From contig NZ_VUKF01000007.1 in assembly GCF_009193185.1 (NCBI RefSeq), forward strand, positions 1 to 64,000: a stretch of 64,000 nucleotides of DNA. Reading direction: 5' to 3'. Shown here piece by piece: positions 52,089-59,976 of this stretch. The stretch comes from Georgenia thermotolerans. Lineage in GTDB: Bacteria; Actinomycetota; Actinomycetes; Actinomycetales; Actinomycetaceae. The notes below the pieces were generated by a model. The model had not been told where the DNA came from and ran no database searches. It worked only from the letters and a program-made list of their open reading frames with translations. Made by a program: the position numbers and the translations under genes. Numbering within the stretch: position 1 is the stretch's first letter; the number at the start of each line of letters is the position of its first letter.

Positions 52089-52715
52089 ATGCAGTCCACA
52101 GAGCTCGTCGGCGCCATCCAGCGCAGCCTGGCGGAGCTGGTCACGTACGCCGACGAGCTGCGCGACCTCGACCAGGCGCTGGGCGACGGCGACCTCGGCA
52201 TCACCGTCTCGCTCGGCGCCAACGCGGTCATCGAGGCCCTCGACGCCATCGCCGAGGACGCCCGCCCCGCCGAGATCGCCCGCGCCGCCGCCAAGGCGTT
52301 CGCCAACGCCAACCCCTCCACGATGGCGGCGCTGGTCGCCGGCGGCCTGCTCGCCGGGTCCAAGGCGTGGGCCGACGTCGAGGACGTCGACGTCGCCGCC
52401 GCGGCGACCTTCGTCCGCGCGGCCGGGGACAACATCGCCCAGCGCGGCAAGACCCAGCTGGGGGACAAGACGATCCTCGACGCCATCCTGCCCGCCGCCG
52501 ACGCCCTCGCTGCCGCGGCGGACGGCCCGGCCGGTCTGGAGGACGCCATCGCCGCGGCCGAGAAGGCCGTCGTCGAGACCCGCGACCTGCAGTCCCGCCG
52601 GGGCCGGGCGTCCTGGCTGCAGGAGCGCAGCATCGGCCTGCAGGACCCGGGTGCCACGGCGATGCTGCGGTTCCTCCAGTCCTGGCAGAAGGCCGCGGCG
52701 GTGGTGGCGCGATGA
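52089..52715 (+). CDS. dhaL: dihydroxyacetone kinase-type subunit DhaL
   Basis: A 208-residue nucleotide-binding subunit. The Mg-binding Asp cluster is visible (Asp28, Asp33 and Asp35 in DLDQALGDGDLGI). NPSTMAALVAGGLL and QSRRGRASWLQERSIGLQDPGA, the lid motif that also marks DhaL, follow. It pairs with DhaK encoded five bases upstream. In PTS systems DhaL holds ADP and is rephosphorylated by DhaM; without DhaM nearby it may use free ATP. Its stop overlaps the dehydrogenase start in ATGA. Confidence 0.88.
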   Translation: MQSTELVGAIQRSLAELVTYADELRDLDQALGDGDLGITVSLGANAVIEALDAIAEDARPAEIARAAAKAFANANPSTMAALVAGGLLAGSKAWADVEDVDVAAAATFVRAAGDNIAQRGKTQLGDKTILDAILPAADALAAAADGPAGLEDAIAAAEKAVVETRDLQSRRGRASWLQERSIGLQDPGATAMLRFLQSWQKAAAVVAR

Positions 52716-53596
52716 GCGCCGTCGCGGTCCTCGGCCTGGGCACCATGGGCCGCGGCATGGCCACCAACCTGGTGGCCGCCGGGCACGAGGTCACGGTGTG
52801 GAACCGCACCCCCGGGACGCGCCCCGAGGTCCCCGGCGCCCGCGCGGCGGCGTCGATCGCCGAGGCCGTGCGCGGCCAGGACGTCGTGCTCTACTGCCTG
52901 TCCGACGACGCCGCGGTGCGCGCCGTCTCCCTGGGGGAGGACGGGGTGATCGCCCACGTCGCGGCCCCGACCGTCGTCGTGGACATGTCGACGATCTCCG
53001 CGGCGCTCAGCGACGAGGAGCACGCGGCCTACGCCGAGCGGGGCGTCGCCATCCTCGACGCGCCGGTGTTCGGGTCCAAGGGCGAGGCCGAGGCCGGCGG
53101 GCTGTGGGTCGTCGTCGGCGGCGACGCCGAGACGTTCGCCCGTGTGCGCCCCGTGCTCGAGGCCGTGAGCGAGTCGGTGCACCACATGGGCCCGGCCGGT
53201 TCCGGCGCGCGGATGAAGCTCGTGGGCAACCTGCTCGTCGCGGCCCAGCTGCAGTCCCTCGGCGAGGGGCTCACCCTCGCCCGGGCCGCCGGGCTGGACC
53301 TGGCCAAGGTGCTCGAGGTGGTCGCCGTGACGGACTTCCGCACGCCGATCTACGACGGCGTCGGCGCGGCCGTGCTCGCGGACGACTACGCCCCGAACTT
53401 CGCGCTGCGCCTCATGCGCAAGGACGTCCGGCTGATCGGCGAGCTCGCCGCGCAGGTCGGCGCGCCGGTGCCCGGGGCGATGGTCGCGGCCGAGACGCTC
53501 GACGCGGCGATGACCGCGGGGCTGGGGGAGCTCAACGCCTCGGCGCTCATCAAGGTCCTCGCCGGCTGGGCGGAGGTCGACCTCGCCCAGCGCTGA
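52712..53596 (+). CDS. NAD(P)-dependent beta-hydroxyacid dehydrogenase (3-HIBDH family)
   Basis: A 294-residue member of the 3-hydroxyisobutyrate dehydrogenase family. Residues 6-16 give the cofactor motif LGLGTMGRGMA, and VWNRTPGTRP at the end of strand 2 favours NADP. DAPVFGSKGEAEAG matches the substrate-binding motif. Catalytic Lys169 lies in GARMKLVGNLL. Family members oxidise tartronate, glycerate, threonate (LtnD) and similar acids. Its place after DhaKL suggests an oxidation or reduction step for a three- or four-carbon sugar acid. Confidence 0.87.
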   Translation: MSAVAVLGLGTMGRGMATNLVAAGHEVTVWNRTPGTRPEVPGARAAASIAEAVRGQDVVLYCLSDDAAVRAVSLGEDGVIAHVAAPTVVVDMSTISAALSDEEHAAYAERGVAILDAPVFGSKGEAEAGGLWVVVGGDAETFARVRPVLEAVSESVHHMGPAGSGARMKLVGNLLVAAQLQSLGEGLTLARAAGLDLAKVLEVVAVTDFRTPIYDGVGAAVLADDYAPNFALRLMRKDVRLIGELAAQVGAPVPGAMVAAETLDAAMTAGLGELNASALIKVLAGWAEVDLAQR

Positions 53597-53614
53597 GGTC
53601 GCGAGGCTGATGAT

Positions 53615-53647
53615 GGTGCGGCGGGTGGCGTGGCCACCCGCCGCACC
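53615..53647 (+). terminator. strong terminator of the DeoR-controlled operon
   Basis: A perfect 15-bp stem (GGTGCGGCGGGTGGC with its complement, 53615-53629 and 53633-53647) and a three-base loop, 19 bases after the dehydrogenase stop. Confidence 0.7.
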
Positions 53648-53701
53648 TCCGTCTGTGGGGCCCCGGTTCGCCGACACGTGAGACGAACGCGCCCCACTTA
53701 T

Positions 53702-53719
53702 TGGACGGTCCACTACAGT
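53702..53719 (+). promoter_or_regulatory. palindromic operator and -10 upstream of the TrpXYZ-like operon
   Basis: TGGAC-G-GTCCA (53702-53712) is a perfect 11-base palindrome directly followed by TACAGT (53714-53719), a likely -10 box. Binding would cover the promoter spacer and repress. About 98 bases remain to the start codon. Confidence 0.45.
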
Positions 53720-53816
53720 TTGCCCCCACACGGGGCCGCCAGGTCCCAGCGCCGGACCCCCCGACCGGCGACCGAACGATGGGCCACAGTCGGCCCGCCT
53801 GTCCGGAAGGATCCCC

Positions 53817-54824
53817 ATGAAGCGCTCGACGACGAGCATCCTCACCGCGGCACTCGCGGCCACCGCCCTCACCCTCTCCGCCTGCAGCTCCGGCTCCAAG
53901 GCAGACACCGACGCCGCCGGCGGCAAGCAGGACGCCGTCGAGATCGGCATCACCCAGATCGTCTCGCACACCTCCCTCGACGCCGCCCGCGAGGGCTTCA
54001 AGAAGGCGCTGGCCGAGAACGGCTACGTCGAGGGCGAGAACGTCACCTACGACGAGAAGAACGCCCAGGGCGACCAGGCCACCGCCACCTCCATCGCCAA
54101 CAAGTTCGCCTCCGACGGCAAGGACCTCGTCCTGGCCATCGCCACCCCGACGGCGCAGGCCGCCGCCCAGGCGATCACGGACATCCCGATCCTCATCACC
54201 GCGGTCACCGAGCCCGCCGAGGCCGGCCTGGTGGACAGCTGGGAGGCCCCCGGCGGCAACATCACCGGCACCTCCGACCTCAACGCCGTCGAGGAGCAGC
54301 TCAGCCTGGTCAAGGAGCTCGCGCCGGAGGCGAAGACCGTCGGCGTCGTCTACTCCTCCGGCGAGGTCAACTCCCAGGTGCAGGTGGACCTGGCCGAGGA
54401 GGCCGCCAAGAAGCTCGGCCTGACCCTGAAGCTGAGCACCATCACCGCCTCCGGCGAGGTGCAGCAGGCCGCGAACTCCCTCGACGTCGACGCCTTCTAC
54501 GTCCCCACCGACAACAACGTCGTCTCCGCGCTCGACGCCGTCCTCCAGGTGGCCGAGACCAAGCAGGTGCCGGTCATCGTCGGCGAGGGCGACTCGGTGG
54601 CCAACGGCGGCGTCGCCACCTACGGCTTCGACTACGAGCAGCTCGGCTACCAGACCGGCCTCATGGCGGTGAAGATCCTCAAGGACGGCGCGGACCCGGC
54701 CGAGATGCCCGTCGAGAAGCCCACCGACCTGCAGCTGTACGTCAACCCCGCCGCCGCCGAGCGGATGGGCGTGACCATTCCGCAGAAGCTGCTCGACAGC
54801 GCCGACGTCACCGTCGAGGAGTAG
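53817..54824 (+). CDS. ABC transporter substrate-binding lipoprotein (TrpX-like)
   Basis: A 335-residue lipoprotein (LTLSAC, Cys23) of the ABC_sub_bind family (PF04392 type), which includes TrpX. ITQIVSHTSLDAAREGFKKAL, ATPTAQAAAQA and TDNNVVSALDAVLQVA are the typical blocks. Family members bind aromatic amino acids or related small molecules; the ligand here is not known. GGAAGGAT precedes the ATG. Followed eight bases later by its permease. Confidence 0.88.
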   Translation: MKRSTTSILTAALAATALTLSACSSGSKADTDAAGGKQDAVEIGITQIVSHTSLDAAREGFKKALAENGYVEGENVTYDEKNAQGDQATATSIANKFASDGKDLVLAIATPTAQAAAQAITDIPILITAVTEPAEAGLVDSWEAPGGNITGTSDLNAVEEQLSLVKELAPEAKTVGVVYSSGEVNSQVQVDLAEEAAKKLGLTLKLSTITASGEVQQAANSLDVDAFYVPTDNNVVSALDAVLQVAETKQVPVIVGEGDSVANGGVATYGFDYEQLGYQTGLMAVKILKDGADPAEMPVEKPTDLQLYVNPAAAERMGVTIPQKLLDSADVTVEE

Positions 54825-54831
54825 ACCGCGC

Positions 54832-55746
54832 ATGATCGGCGCCCTCGAGCTGGGACTGATCTACGGGCTCATGGCCCTGGGGGTTTACCTGACGTTCCGG
54901 ATCCTCGACTTCCCGGACCTCACGGTCGACGGCAGCTTCACCACCGGCGCCGCCGTCGCCGCCATCCTCATCGTGGGCGGCACGAACCCCCTGCTCGCCA
55001 CGCTCGCGGCCATCGCCGCGGGCCTGGCGGCAGGGGCGATCACCGGGATCCTGCACACCAAGGGCAAGATCAATCCGTTGCTCGCCGGCATCCTTACCCA
55101 GGTCGGCCTGTACTCGATCAACCTGCGGATCATGGGCACCTCCAACCTCTCGCTCCTGCGGGAGGACACCCTGCTCACGCCGCTTCGTGAGGGCGGCCTC
55201 ATGGGCACCGCGGTGGCGGTGGCGATCTTCGCCGTCGTCGCCCTCGTCTTCAAGGTGCTCCTGGACTGGTTCCTGCACACCGACCTCGGGCTCGCGCTGC
55301 AGGCCACCGGCGACAACGCGGAGATGATCCGCAGCTTCGGCGTGAGCACCGACCGGATGAAGGTGCTCGGGCTGGCACTGTCCAACGGCCTGGTGGCCCT
55401 GTGCGGGGCGCTCATCGCCCAGTACCAGGGCTACGCCGACATCGGCATGGGCATCGGCCTCATCGTCGCGGGCCTGGCCTCGGTGATCATCGGCCAGGCG
55501 ATCTTCGGCAGCCGGACCATCGTCATCGCCACCCTCGCGGTGGTGCTCGGCTCGGTGGTGTACCGGGTGGTCATCCAGCTGGCGCTGATGGTCAACCTGG
55601 ACCCCAACGACATGAAGCTGATCTCCGCCGTCCTGGTGGTCGGCGCGCTGGTGCTGCCCCAGTGGAGCGGGTCCTGGCGGATCGGCTCCCGGCTCGGGGT
55701 GCGCCGCACCCAGGTCGCCGGGACGACGACGAAGGTGGACGCCTGA
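54832..55746 (+). CDS. ABC transporter permease (TrpY-like)
   Basis: A 304-residue permease with about eight or nine helices, of the branched-chain/TrpY-like group. The N-terminal GLIYGLMALGVYLTFRILDFPDLTVDGSF is the hallmark of this family, and DLGLALQATGDNAEMIRSFGV is the ATPase-contact loop. It overlaps the ATPase gene by one base (TGATG). Confidence 0.88.
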   Translation: MIGALELGLIYGLMALGVYLTFRILDFPDLTVDGSFTTGAAVAAILIVGGTNPLLATLAAIAAGLAAGAITGILHTKGKINPLLAGILTQVGLYSINLRIMGTSNLSLLREDTLLTPLREGGLMGTAVAVAIFAVVALVFKVLLDWFLHTDLGLALQATGDNAEMIRSFGVSTDRMKVLGLALSNGLVALCGALIAQYQGYADIGMGIGLIVAGLASVIIGQAIFGSRTIVIATLAVVLGSVVYRVVIQLALMVNLDPNDMKLISAVLVVGALVLPQWSGSWRIGSRLGVRRTQVAGTTTKVDA

Positions 55747-56537
55747 TGCTGCGCCTCGAGAACATCACCCAGACCTTCTTCGCCGGCACCGCCAATGAGC
55801 GCGTCGCCCTGCGCGGCGTCTCGCTCGCGCTCGAGCCGGGGGAGTTCGTCACCGTCATCGGCTCCAACGGCGCCGGCAAGTCCACGCTGCTCAACGTCGC
55901 CGCCGGCAAGCTGCGCCCGGGCACCGGCACGGTCACCGTCGACGGCACGGACGTCACGGCGCTGGCCGACCACCAGCGCGCCCGCGACGTCGCCCGCGTG
56001 TTCCAGGACCCCATGGCCGGCACCGCCCCGGACATGACCATCGAGGAGAACCTCGCCCTGGCCTACGAGCGGGGGCGGCGGCGCGGTCTTCGCCGCGGGG
56101 TCACCGCCGCCAAGCGCGAGCTCTTCGCCCGCGAGCTGGCCACCCTCGAGCTGGGCCTGGAGACGCGGCTCAAGGCCAAGGTCGGGATGCTCTCCGGCGG
56201 GCAGCGCCAGGCGCTGTCGCTGCTGATGGCCACCTTCAGCCGGCCGAAGATCCTCCTGCTCGACGAGCACACCGCCGCGCTGGACCCCCAGCGCGCCGAG
56301 CTCGTGGCCCGGCTGACGGCGGAGGCGGTGGAGCGTCACCGCCTCACCACGCTCATGGTCACCCACAACATGGAGCAGGCCCTGCGCCTGGGCACGCGGC
56401 TGGTGATGATGCACGAGGGCCGGATCATCCTCGACCTCGACGCCGCCACCAAGGCGACCACCACGGTGGCGGACCTGCTGGGGGAGTTCGAGAAGATCAA
56501 GGGCGCCCGGCTCGACGACCGGACGATGCTGCAGTAG
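55746..56537 (+). CDS. ABC transporter ATP-binding protein (TrpZ-like)
   Basis: A 263-residue ATPase with Walker A GSNGAGKST, signature MLSGGQRQAL, Walker B PKILLLDEHTAALDP and switch His in MVTHNM. In Walker B the residue after Glu is His rather than Pro, as is common in this subfamily. It completes the three-gene importer. A GGCCCG/CGGGCC hairpin (56550-56568) follows 13 bases after the stop. Confidence 0.9.
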   Translation: MLRLENITQTFFAGTANERVALRGVSLALEPGEFVTVIGSNGAGKSTLLNVAAGKLRPGTGTVTVDGTDVTALADHQRARDVARVFQDPMAGTAPDMTIEENLALAYERGRRRGLRRGVTAAKRELFARELATLELGLETRLKAKVGMLSGGQRQALSLLMATFSRPKILLLDEHTAALDPQRAELVARLTAEAVERHRLTTLMVTHNMEQALRLGTRLVMMHEGRIILDLDAATKATTTVADLLGEFEKIKGARLDDRTMLQ

Positions 56538-56549
56538 GTCACACGTCCG

Positions 56550-56568
56550 GGCCCGGATCGCTCGGGCC
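56550..56568 (+). terminator. terminator of the TrpXYZ-like operon
   Basis: GGCCCG (56550-56555), seven-base loop, CGGGCC (56563-56568). Confidence 0.4.
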
Positions 56569-56646
56569 GGCGCTCACCTCGTCCTGCAGCGATCGACGCC
56601 GCAGTCATTCCGGCCGTGATCGAATCGTGACTTTCCGGATGCGGAT

Positions 56647-56667
56647 GGACTAAGTCCGTCTTAGCGT
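56647..56667 (+). promoter_or_regulatory. palindrome and -10 box of the acyltransferase gene
   Basis: GGACT-A-AGTCC (56647-56657) is a perfect palindrome five bases before TAGCGT (56662-56667). The box ends seven bases before GTG 56675, so a leaderless, possibly repressed promoter is likely. Confidence 0.4.
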
Positions 56668-56674
56668 GGCCAGG

Positions 56675-57850
56675 GTGGTGACCGTCCTGAGCCCTGCAGT
56701 CCCAGAGTCGGCGGCCGCGACGTCGGCGCGTTCCCGCCCGCGCCTGTACGCCCTCGACGGGCTCCGCTTCCTGGCCGCCGCCGGGGTGGTGCTGTATCAC
56801 TTCACCGCGCGCTGGTCCCAGGTGTGGGGCGACGAGCCGGGCCACGTCTTCCCGGGGCTGGGCCACGTCAGCATGTACTTCTCGCTGGGCCCGGAGCTGT
56901 TCTTCGTCATCTCCGGCTTCGTCATCCTCATGACGGCGTGGGGGCGCGACGTGCCGCACGTCGTCGCCTCGCGGGTGGCGCGGCTGTACCCGGGCTATTG
57001 GATCGCGGTCATCGCGACGTCGGTGCTGCTGCTGTGGATCTGGCCGGGCGGCAAGGACATCACCGTGACCGAGGCGCTCGTCAACCTCACGATGCTCCAG
57101 TCCCTCTTCGAGGTCCGCCACGTCGACGGGGTGTACTGGACCCTCTGGGTCGAGCTCCGGTTCTACCTGCTCATGATCGCGCTCGTCGCCTGGGGCATCA
57201 CCCGGCGCCGGCTCCTCTGGTTCTGCGCGCTGTGGCCGGTGGCCGCCCAGGTCGTGCTCGAGCTGGGCGGCCCCAACGCCGTCGCGACGGTGCTGCTGGA
57301 CAAGTACGCCCCGTACTTCGCCGGCGGCATGCTGCTCTACCTGCTGGACCGGGACGGCCACGCCAAGGCGCCCTGGCTGCTGCTCGCGCTCAACGTGGCG
57401 CTGGCGCTGCGCAACAACGTGCCCTGGCAGATGCACGCGCTGACGGCCAACACCGTCTTCACCCCGAACCCGTGGGTCCTCGGGCTCGCCACTGTGGGCT
57501 GCTTCGCCGCCGTCGCGCTCGTCGCCCTCACCCGCGTCCAGCACCTGCGCTGGTCGTGGCTGGTGCCCCTGGGGGCGCTGACCTACCCGCTCTACCTCAT
57601 CCACGAGTACTGGGGCTGGTGGGCTATCGCCCAGCTCGCCCCGCATGCCAACCGCTGGGTGGTCCTCGCGGCGGCGATCGGCCTCGCCCTGGCCCTGGCC
57701 TGGGGCCTGTACCAGGTCGAGAAGCGCGTCGGGCCGCCGATGCGCCGCAGCATCGACGCGGGACTGCGGCGGCTGCGACGTCCGGTGGAGGTGCCGGAGC
57801 GGCGCACTGCCCTGGTGCCGCGCGGGGTGACCTCTCGCCCGGCGGCGTGA
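56675..57850 (+). CDS. membrane acyltransferase (acyltransferase 3 family)
   Basis: A 391-residue integral membrane protein of the acyltransferase-3/OafA group with about ten helices. YALDGLRFLAAAGVVLYHF carries the R-x-x-A and His features of the family, GPELFFVISGFVILM follows, and WTLWVELRFYLLM holds the conserved W-x-x-x-x-E-x-x-F. It transfers acyl groups to cell-surface glycans. GTG 56675 fits a leaderless mRNA; GTG 56666 in frame would add three residues. No SGNH domain is fused, unlike the second acyltransferase near 60 kb. Confidence 0.87.
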   Translation: MVTVLSPAVPESAAATSARSRPRLYALDGLRFLAAAGVVLYHFTARWSQVWGDEPGHVFPGLGHVSMYFSLGPELFFVISGFVILMTAWGRDVPHVVASRVARLYPGYWIAVIATSVLLLWIWPGGKDITVTEALVNLTMLQSLFEVRHVDGVYWTLWVELRFYLLMIALVAWGITRRRLLWFCALWPVAAQVVLELGGPNAVATVLLDKYAPYFAGGMLLYLLDRDGHAKAPWLLLALNVALALRNNVPWQMHALTANTVFTPNPWVLGLATVGCFAAVALVALTRVQHLRWSWLVPLGALTYPLYLIHEYWGWWAIAQLAPHANRWVVLAAAIGLALALAWGLYQVEKRVGPPMRRSIDAGLRRLRRPVEVPERRTALVPRGVTSRPAA

Positions 57851-57879
57851 CCTCCCGCCCGGCGGTGTGACGCCGTAGC

Positions 57880-58311
57880 TCAGGCGATCCCGAGCCGGGG
57901 CGCCTCGATGGCCGGGCAGGTGTCCATGACGACGTCCAGGCCGGCCGCGGCTGCCCGGGCGGCGGCCGCCTCGTCCACCACGCCGAGCTGGAGCCACACT
58001 GCCCCGGCGCCGATGGCGATGGCCTGGTCGACGATCGCGCCGGCCAGCTCGGAGCGGACGAAGACGTCAATGACGTCGATCCGGCCCGGCACGTCCGCCA
58101 GGGCGCGGTAGGCGGTCGCCCCGTGCACCGCCTCCGCGCGCGGGTGCACCGGGATGATCTCCATCCCGAGGTCGCGCTGGATGTAACGCGCCACGCCGAA
58201 GGCGGTGCGGGCGGTGTTCTGCGAGAGCCCGACGACCGCCCACCGGCCCGGGGTGGTGAGCAGTCGACGGATGACCTCGACGTCGTTCACGTGATGGGTG
58301 GCCTGGCTCAT
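57880..58311 (-). CDS. CoA-binding (YccU-like) domain protein
   Basis: A 143-residue single-domain protein of the CoA_binding family (YccU type): RWAVVGLSQNTARTAFGVARYIQRDLGMEIIPVHP is the Rossmann-like beginning, then DVIDVFVRSELAGAIVDQAIAIGAGAVWLQLGV, and the end VVMDTCPAIE with the family Cys. The reaction is unknown; homologs bind CoA. It lies 101 bases after the LCP gene end on the same strand and converges with the acyltransferase. Confidence 0.87.
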   Translation of the reverse strand: MSQATHHVNDVEVIRRLLTTPGRWAVVGLSQNTARTAFGVARYIQRDLGMEIIPVHPRAEAVHGATAYRALADVPGRIDVIDVFVRSELAGAIVDQAIAIGAGAVWLQLGVVDEAAAARAAAAGLDVVMDTCPAIEAPRLGIA

Positions 58312-58412
58312 GGGCTCAGCGAACCACCTTGCCGGTCGTCGGGCTCCCGGAACGCCGCGGTGGTGCCCGCCCCCGGGGCCGGCGACCGGTGCGGGACGGG
58401 GCCGCGCTCCGG

Positions 58413-59657
58413 CTACTTGCGGCACACCGGTGCCGGGGTGCCCTGCAGACCCCTGGCACTCTCGCTCGGGCCCGCCGCCTTCGGCGCCGCGGGGGTGGCC
58501 GAGGCGCCCGCGCCACCCCCCGGCGCTGCCGTAGCCGGCGCCGTGCCCCCGGCGGTGACCGTGCCGGGGACCGGCTTGTCGGCGCGCAGCGCGTCCCACA
58601 CCTCGCCGGCCGCCGGCGCGGGCCGCACCCGCGGGCCGGCCCACTCGAACGGCATGGTGGTGAAGACGATGTTCTCCGGGGCGATGCGGCGCAGGGAGTT
58701 GGCCAGGCCGGCCATGGTGGAGAGCTGCCCGATCTCCGGCCCGGTCACGAGCGTCTTGGTAGTCGCGTCGAGGAAGCGGTAGAGCGAGGGGAGGTCCGTG
58801 AGCAGGTTCTTGCCCAGCGCCTCGCGCGCGATCGCCGCGACCAGTTCCTGCTGGCGCCCGATCCGGGAGATGTCGGACCCGTCGCCCAGGGACTTGCGCA
58901 CGCGGGCGAACCCCAGCGCGTCGTGGCCGTTCAGCACCTGGCAGCCGGCCGCCAGCTTGACGTCGGCGCGCTTGTCGTCGATCGGCTGCGGCACGTCCAT
59001 CGGCACCCCGCCCAGGGCGTCGACGACGCGGGTGAACCCGGCGAAGTCCACGACGACGAAGTCGTCGACGCGCACGCCGGTGAGCTTCTCCACCGTGCGG
59101 ATGGAGCAGGCGGCGGCCGCGCCGACGTCGCCCGTCTGCCCGCCGATGGAGAACGCGGAGTTGATCATCGCGCCGGTCTCGGCCCGGGTCTGTCGGCCGC
59201 CCGGCAACGTGCAGGACGGGATGTCGACCAAGGTGTCGCGGGGGATGGAGACGACCTCCAGGCGGGAGCGGTCCGCCGCGACGTGCACGAGCATCGTCGT
59301 GTCGGCCCGCATGCCGGTGATCCCGGAGTTGTCGTTGTTCCCGCCGGCCCGCGAGTCCGAGCCGAGGACGAGGAAGGTCAGCGCCTGGCCGGCCTTCGGG
59401 TCGATGGGGGCCGCCGCCGCGCCGCCCGGCCGGTCACCCCCCAGGAGGCTGGTGATGTCGTGCCGCTGGACGTTGCCCTGCATGTGGCGGTAGGCCAGCG
59501 CGCCCGCGCCGACGAGGCCCAGGACGAGGGCGAGGGCCGCCAGCCCGAGCCGGCTCAGCAGCGGATGGCGCCGCTCGGGGCGGGCATGTCGAAGCGGCGG
59601 CCCGGACGGCGTCGCCGGGCCGACGGCATTCGGCACTGGCCTTGACGCCTTCGTCAC
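58413..59657 (-). CDS. LytR-CpsA-Psr (LCP) family wall-glycan transferase 2
   Basis: A 414-residue LCP protein. An Arg/Pro-rich cytoplasmic start leads to one membrane helix (about 35-57), then the LCP domain: TFLVLGSDSRAGG, MRADTTMLVHV, VVSIPRDTLVDIPSC, INSAFSIGG and ALGFARVRKSLGDGSD. Catalytic Arg and Asp residues are present. A Pro/Ala/Gly tail ends the protein. GTG 59657 is preferred because TAGGAT (59665-59670) ends seven bases before it; the frame continues upstream without membrane-protein features. It attaches a glycan to peptidoglycan, likely the one modified by the neighbouring acyltransferase and GlfT2-like enzymes. Confidence 0.9.
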   Translation of the reverse strand: MTKASRPVPNAVGPATPSGPPLRHARPERRHPLLSRLGLAALALVLGLVGAGALAYRHMQGNVQRHDITSLLGGDRPGGAAAAPIDPKAGQALTFLVLGSDSRAGGNNDNSGITGMRADTTMLVHVAADRSRLEVVSIPRDTLVDIPSCTLPGGRQTRAETGAMINSAFSIGGQTGDVGAAAACSIRTVEKLTGVRVDDFVVVDFAGFTRVVDALGGVPMDVPQPIDDKRADVKLAAGCQVLNGHDALGFARVRKSLGDGSDISRIGRQQELVAAIAREALGKNLLTDLPSLYRFLDATTKTLVTGPEIGQLSTMAGLANSLRRIAPENIVFTTMPFEWAGPRVRPAPAAGEVWDALRADKPVPGTVTAGGTAPATAAPGGGAGASATPAAPKAAGPSESARGLQGTPAPVCRK

Positions 59658-59976
59658 ATCAGGAATCCTATGGGCCTTCTCGTTAGGCACCCGTTGGAGA
59701 GACACACGAGGCGTGGAGATCATGTGGAGGTTCCATTCGCGGGACGTCCCGATCGAAGCCGGTGTGCGGGATCGGTGCGGCCCGCCAACTGGCGCACCGG
59801 CGTTCGGCCGCCCCGATCGTCGACGAGCTGTCGATGCGCGCTGTTGCGATCCTTCCGCCTCGAGACCGTGGAAGTGGTCGACCGCCACAACTGTCGCGGA
59901 CGCTGACCGTCGGCGTCGCCGCGCGCAACTTGAGGAACGAGGCCTGTCCGGTAATTCGCCGCTTTAGACTCCGGGC
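59658..59976. other. divergent intergenic region between LCP2 and the OafA-like gene
   Basis: 319 bases with the two leaderless -10 boxes at its ends: TAGGAT (59665-59670, minus strand) and TAGACT (59965-59970, plus strand, six bases before GTG 59977). In between I see no supported gene or strong repeat. Composition is somewhat less GC-rich. Confidence 0.4.
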
